Source: Pseudomonadota bacterium | Lineage (GTDB): Bacteria; Pseudomonadota; Alphaproteobacteria; Rhodospirillales; Rhodospirillaceae | Direction: 5' to 3' | Length of the DNA stretch: 39,419 bases | Assembly: GCA_020160875.1 (NCBI GenBank) | Contig: JAIUPE010000020.1 | Span: forward strand, 1-39,419 | Shown here: positions 36,224-39,419 of the stretch, piece after piece | How the letters are laid out: every line of letters starts with the position of its first letter | How positions within the stretch are numbered: position 1 is the first letter of the stretch | Translations under genes and position numbers: made by a program | Notes under the pieces: model-generated | Told to the model about the DNA's origin: nothing | What the model saw: only the letters and a program-made list of their open reading frames with translations | The model's database searches: none

Positions 36224-36930
36224 TGGCTTAAATAGACGCGGCGCGCGTCTTCGAAGAGGGGAATGCTGCGTTCAATTGCCCGCACCATCCCCGCCGGGGT
36301 TTTCCCCGCAAGACTTATGAGGCGTCTCCGTAGTAAATCGGTCACGCCCTTCGTAGACCGTAACTCCATCTTACCGGTGTCGCGGTCAAAATTCGTCGGA
36401 TATACGGCCAGGAGTAGTTCCCCAAGAGGTTTCCAAATGCGGGCGGGCATGACCTTGTAGTCCTCCTGATCCATAGCGCGCAGCGTCGTCAGTGTCATAA
36501 GGCCAGCGCAGACGGGATACGCAGTAAATAACTGCTTCTGCACCATACGGATGCCTTGCACTGTATGCTGCTGCCGAAGGGTCACGGCGAGTTCTCTTGC
36601 ATTCTCATCTTCAATCGCCTCGCTTCGACGCTGAAGATTGTAGAAGCGCTCGCGCCGCCTTCGAAGGGCATCGCGGTTTTGTGTGTTCCTGATCACGTAC
36701 TCTGTCAGAATGAGGAAATAAGCTAGCGTCTCGGCTGCCAAGATTGCGCGTGCGTCTTTTGCAAGGTTGGTTCGCGCAATTTCAATCGCCGGAACGGATT
36801 TGAATGCAGTGGCACGCGGAACGAGACGAGCAAATTCCTCGAAGCCCAAAGGAAGTCGCGGGAACGGCCCAACCGTCGTCTGGGGTTTTCTTATCGGGCG
36901 AGCCTGCGGCCAACGTCGGCGAAGTGCCAT
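36214..36930 (-). CDS. Hypothetical protein of the element
   Basis: 238 residues, no known family. Predicted mostly helical. The middle is strongly charged (RRRRERFYNLQRRSEAIEDENARELAV), likely coiled coil. The N-terminus has a run of Arg and Pro; a hydrophobic segment appears at AILAAETLAYFLILTEYVI. ATG 36930; no strong ribosome-binding site. It reads on the same strand as the other element genes. Nothing suggests its role. Confidence 0.6.
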   Translation of the reverse strand: MALRRRWPQARPIRKPQTTVGPFPRLPLGFEEFARLVPRATAFKSVPAIEIARTNLAKDARAILAAETLAYFLILTEYVIRNTQNRDALRRRRERFYNLQRRSEAIEDENARELAVTLRQQHTVQGIRMVQKQLFTAYPVCAGLMTLTTLRAMDQEDYKVMPARIWKPLGELLLAVYPTNFDRDTGKMELRSTKGVTDLLRRRLISLAGKTPAGMVRAIERSIPLFEDARRVYLSHAT

Positions 36931-37084
36931 AGATTTGGGCGACTATTGATCATGGTGGGGTCAAGGGGTCTGCCTCCGTTTTTCGCAAACGGTTCGCTTG
37001 GGCGCAACAATAGGATGGGGCCGGGTGCGGGGATTGGGGCTCCCCGATGTGCATCAATGCGGCTCCGAGATGCGGGCGGATTTG

Positions 37085-37209
37085 CCAGCGGCAGTTTGCC
37101 AACGTGAGCAAACCGCTGCCGCTACATTAGATAAAGAACCTACAGGCCTTATCTAATCGAGCTACAGGGCCTATCTACCCCGGCAACCCCCTATCTATCT
37201 GAAAGATAG
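37085..37209. repeat. Cluster of TATCTA repeats and a stem-loop, iteron- or operator-like
   Basis: Direct repeats CTACAGGCCTTATCTA (37140-37155) and CTACAGGGCCTATCTA (37162-37177) are 22 bp apart. Further CTATCTA copies are at 37191-37197 and 37195-37200, the latter closing a palindrome CTATCT-gaa-AGATAG (37195-37209). An inverted TTAGATAA lies at 37127-37134. Preceding this, a CAGCGG..GTTTGC / GCAAACCGCTG stem lies at about 37085-37120. It lies between divergent-free minus-strand genes, in a ~294-bp gap with no gene. Confidence 0.7.
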
Positions 37210-37224
37210 CGCTAAAGGTCGAGG

Positions 37225-37737
37225 TCAGATATGCGCCCATATAGAGCGCGTTACGATGGCGTGGGCATGTGAATAGGCGATGCCATAACCCTTCGCCAAT
37301 TTTCGGATCGATGTGCCTTTCGCATGGCGTTGCCGGATATCTAGCACGTTTTCATCGCGCAGGACGGAGGCAGGGTTTGCTTCCCCTTTCAGCCCAAGGA
37401 ACCCTTTCTGGCCCGGTGGCCGCGTATGTATCCGTTCCCTGTCTAGATCGATGATCTTTCTGGGAAGGAAATGGGTTTCTTCCATGCATCGGTGGTTGCC
37501 GCAGGTGGGCGTAATCCTATGGCCCTCCGGCGGAGGATCGTCATGGCGCAAAATCCATAGCAATTTTGGCAGCGTATAGCGTCTGCCCGCGACGTATATG
37601 ACGGGGTAACTCCCTCGTCCGCAAAAGCCTGTATACTCAAGACAGCCGATCTTTTGATCTGGACGGCGAAGCCTACGCCGCGATTTCTCATACAACTGCC
37701 GTGTGATCGAATGTCGCATCTTGATCCGCTTGACCAT
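37225..37737 (-). CDS. HNH-type endonuclease with C-terminal HTH
   Basis: 170 residues from ATG 37737, which has AGGTG 7 nt upstream (GTG 37767 also possible). The first half has an EYTGFCGRGSYPVIYVAGRRYTLPKLLW block followed by TCGNHRCMEETHFLP, in which the C..H/N..C and the late His match phage-type HNH nucleases. The second half, RDENVLDIRQRHAKGTSIRKLAKGYGIAYSHAHAIV, looks like a helix-turn-helix of the kind attached to homing endonucleases. Probably a free-standing homing-like nuclease of the element. Confidence 0.75.
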   Translation of the reverse strand: MVKRIKMRHSITRQLYEKSRRRLRRPDQKIGCLEYTGFCGRGSYPVIYVAGRRYTLPKLLWILRHDDPPPEGHRITPTCGNHRCMEETHFLPRKIIDLDRERIHTRPPGQKGFLGLKGEANPASVLRDENVLDIRQRHAKGTSIRKLAKGYGIAYSHAHAIVTRSIWAHI

Positions 37738-37810
37738 GGTCGCACCTATGTCTTCGGTCAAATCCACCGCACATATGATACGCGATCAGAGCGATTTTCA
37801 AAAATCGGCG

Positions 37811-38503
37811 CTATGCGGCTTCCAGCGCGAGTAGCGTGCTAAGTCTCGACACGGATTTTGCGTGCCACTTGCCACCGCGCGGAGTTGAGATGCCGCGCGC
37901 GTTGAGTGCTTCGGCAATTCGCAGCAATGACGTGACACCGGCGCGGCGAAGCTCGTCCAATACCGGTGCAAGCTCTCCGGCTTTCCGCTTAGCCTCAGTG
38001 GATTGGCTTTGACGGCCCAACGCTTGCGCGTCGGAAAGATTTCGTGGATTGCCGAGATGTTCGCCCCGCGCCCGTTTCGCCGCGAGCGCGGCACGAGTTC
38101 GCTGCGAGATCAGTTCGCGCTCTTGCTGCGCAACGGCGGCGTGAATGTGCAAGAGAAAATTGCCCACGTCCGGCCCAAGCTCCGCGACGATGAACGGCAC
38201 CTTCCGAGCCATCAGGCCGCTGATAAACGCCACATCGCGGCTTAACCTGTCCAACTTGGCAACGACCACCGCACAGTCCCGGCGTTTGGCCTCCCGAAGG
38301 GCTTCACGAAGCTGGGGACGGGCCTCAATCGCGTTCTCCCCCGCGCCGGTTTCGATCTCGGTGTAGGTGTTGGCTAGGACGAACCCGAATTGCTCGCAGA
38401 AGGCCCTTATACGGTCTTTTTGGGCCTCAATTCCGAGGCCCGATTGACCCTGGCGGCGGGTGGAAACCCGGACGTAACCCACTATCGGCTTCATTTTTGA
38501 CAT
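37811..38503 (-). CDS. Small serine recombinase/resolvase
   Basis: About 230 residues, resolvase/invertase family. Catalytic Ser14 in [16 protein letters not shown]; later motifs [15 protein letters not shown] and [21 protein letters not shown] fit the family. The C-terminus [27 protein letters not shown] is the usual DNA-binding part. ATG 38503 is chosen; 38494 is nearly as good and the frame extends to 38530. It may resolve dimers or invert DNA in the element. The upstream gene starts 58 bp past its frame. Confidence 0.92.
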   Translation of the reverse strand: MSKMKPIVGYVRVSTRRQGQSGLGIEAQKDRIRAFCEQFGFVLANTYTEIETGAGENAIEARPQLREALREAKRRDCAVVVAKLDRLSRDVAFISGLMARKVPFIVAELGPDVGNFLLHIHAAVAQQERELISQRTRAALAAKRARGEHLGNPRNLSDAQALGRQSQSTEAKRKAGELAPVLDELRRAGVTSLLRIAEALNARGISTPRGGKWHAKSVSRLSTLLALEAA

Positions 38504-38588
38504 CCGTAATCGTTCGTTTACGGCTGCCAATCCTGGTCACCACGGTTCTTCCAGGCAATCCAAATCGACAGCCCGCCGCAGATCGGCG

Positions 38589-39356
38589 CTACGTCGTGGC
38601 TTCTTGAAACAGAACTGCGTCCATCGTCGGCTCGATTTTTGAAGCTCTGTCGACGGCGGCGATGACATTCGCGTATCCTTCGCAATCCGCCCGGACGATT
38701 TGGAGCACAGCTTGGCTCAGATGGATGGGAGTTTTTGCTGCGCTCTCCGAATAGCGGCGCTCGATTTCGCGCAGGTACTCCGAAGGCGACCGCGTCTTCG
38801 GTATCCACCCGGTGCCCTGTTCATATACTGTTTCGAGCGTTAGCCGAATAATCTCTTCATAGTCCTTTGACGTACTCGCTACCTGTCGCACCGTGGTCCT
38901 TGAACTCTTCGCTGATGAAGGAGAACCTGCCGGTTCAGTCCATGAGTGGTTCATTTCCACAAGATCGATTTCACGCAGCAGCGCCGCGTTTCCTTTGTGG
39001 TCGGCTCGGATAACGTCCAACATGGCGTGCGGTATTGATCGTGCCGTCGCAGCCGGCTCTTGTGCGATGCGCTGTTCTATTGCTTGCACATATTCCGCCG
39101 CAGAGCGCTCATGAGGAATGGTCTTTGCCTTGTCCCGTACAGCGCCGACGACAATGCCAGCTATTTCGGTACGTTGCGCGTGGGAAAGTTGGTTCCATAA
39201 TTCTGCAAGGGATATTGGCGCCGACCGAGAAGCAATCCGAGCGCCGCTTGCGTCACTATGGCGGGCATTGTTGCCCATAACGATGGCGGTGATGCCGGAT
39301 ACAATTACAGTGCTAAGGAAGAGAAAAACTACCCCGCCAAACTGACCGGCCCCCAT
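38589..39356 (-). CDS. Membrane-anchored protein with two tandem copies of one domain
   Basis: 255 residues. One N-terminal hydrophobic segment (FGGVVFLFLSTVIVSGITAIVMG, about residues 6-28) is the likely anchor, with the rest outside or inside depending on topology. Two aligned ~70-residue repeats follow without gaps at an offset of 105: residues 64-132 and 168-237. Matching blocks are AEYVQAIEQRI / SEYLREIERRY and MLDVIRADHKGNA / VLQIVRADCEGYA. No known family. ATG 39356. The remainder of the window (39357-39419) shows nothing. Confidence 0.7.
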   Translation of the reverse strand: MGAGQFGGVVFLFLSTVIVSGITAIVMGNNARHSDASGARIASRSAPISLAELWNQLSHAQRTEIAGIVVGAVRDKAKTIPHERSAAEYVQAIEQRIAQEPAATARSIPHAMLDVIRADHKGNAALLREIDLVEMNHSWTEPAGSPSSAKSSRTTVRQVASTSKDYEEIIRLTLETVYEQGTGWIPKTRSPSEYLREIERRYSESAAKTPIHLSQAVLQIVRADCEGYANVIAAVDRASKIEPTMDAVLFQEATT

Positions 39357-39419
39357 TGGGTGGTCCGATCGGAATGTTAATTCAGCATCGGTCGTTCGAC
39401 CAGTGGTGAGCTGTCCGGC

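Larger units (their letters stand above)
32762..39419. mobile_element. Integrative element in tRNA-Arg, left part
   Basis: From the tRNA-Arg 3' half onward all genes are on the minus strand, run toward the tRNA, and belong to recombinase, nuclease and unknown families. Base composition is less GC-rich than in the preceding 32 kb. A recombinase is the first gene at the tRNA, as is usual. The right attachment site (a second copy of the tRNA 3' end) is not in the window, so the size is unknown. I see no phage structural or conjugation genes in this portion. Confidence 0.8.

Noticed and set aside
36023-36235. 70-residue plus-strand frame
   Set aside because: Overlaps two minus-strand genes and the perfect inverted repeat; no ribosome-binding site or family.

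Overview
The window looks like a chromosomal segment of a GC-rich alphaproteobacterium. Support comes from the gene content (fused MnmC, an Hsp20 next to a DUF1150 protein, DUF6502 and DUF5666 families, a GFA-family enzyme, an HrcA/CIRCE-type site at groEL) and from strong GC bias in the host genes. I cannot name the genus from sequence alone. From about 32.8 kb to the right edge the base composition is visibly less GC-rich and the genes change to recombinases, an HNH protein and unknowns. This is the left part of an integrative element sitting in a tRNA-Arg gene, and its right end is outside the window.

Layout. 1-4.1 kb: translation genes pheT (5' end cut off by the window) and lepA, followed by two extra tandem copies of the lepA 3' end. 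4.1-5.6 kb: a small membrane protein, a cluster of hairpins, tRNA-Ser(GGA) and a GFA-family protein. 5.6-7.8 kb: a 103-bp MITE-like repeat and a solitary groEL with a degenerate CIRCE and no groES. 7.8-10.5 kb: a two-gene molybdenum hydroxylase of the isoquinoline/aldehyde oxidoreductase type. 10.6-13.3 kb: a TldE/PmbA-like and TldD-like protease pair. 13.5-15.3 kb: an exported tandem alpha/beta hydrolase. 15.5-17.4 kb: mnmC. 17.4-21 kb: a heavily structured intergenic region, two near-identical palindromic operators, then DUF6502 and a DUF5666 lipoprotein, convergent with an outer-membrane beta-barrel protein. 21-23.5 kb: a large patatin-like lipase. 23.8-28.1 kb: an RND efflux pump (permease and adaptor). 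28.6-31 kb: proline iminopeptidase divergent from a TetA-type MFS transporter. 31-32 kb: Hsp20 and DUF1150. 32.05-32.7 kb: the second MITE copy, in opposite orientation, directly upstream of a small membrane protein gene. 32.7 kb on: tRNA-Arg(CCT) and the element.

How the genes work together. Most of the host part is ordinary: translation (pheT, lepA, mnmC, tRNAs), protein quality control (groEL, hsp20, TldD/E-like) and envelope or efflux functions. The element carries a large serine recombinase whose last 13 codons lie antisense within the tRNA it is inserted in, a possible replication-initiator-like protein, an HNH nuclease, a small resolvase, spaced TATCTA repeats and a membrane-anchored protein made of two copies of one domain.

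Most interesting signals: (1) three tandem lepA 3' ends that differ almost only at synonymous sites, a likely integration scar; (2) a tandem hydrolase whose two halves appear to have lost complementary catalytic residues; (3) twin 17-bp palindromes and a structured leader region in front of the DUF6502/DUF5666 pair; (4) the recombinase-tRNA overlap and the repeat-rich, possibly replicative element; (5) an inverted pair of nearly identical MITEs. I did not find a CRISPR array or a clearly recognisable defence system.
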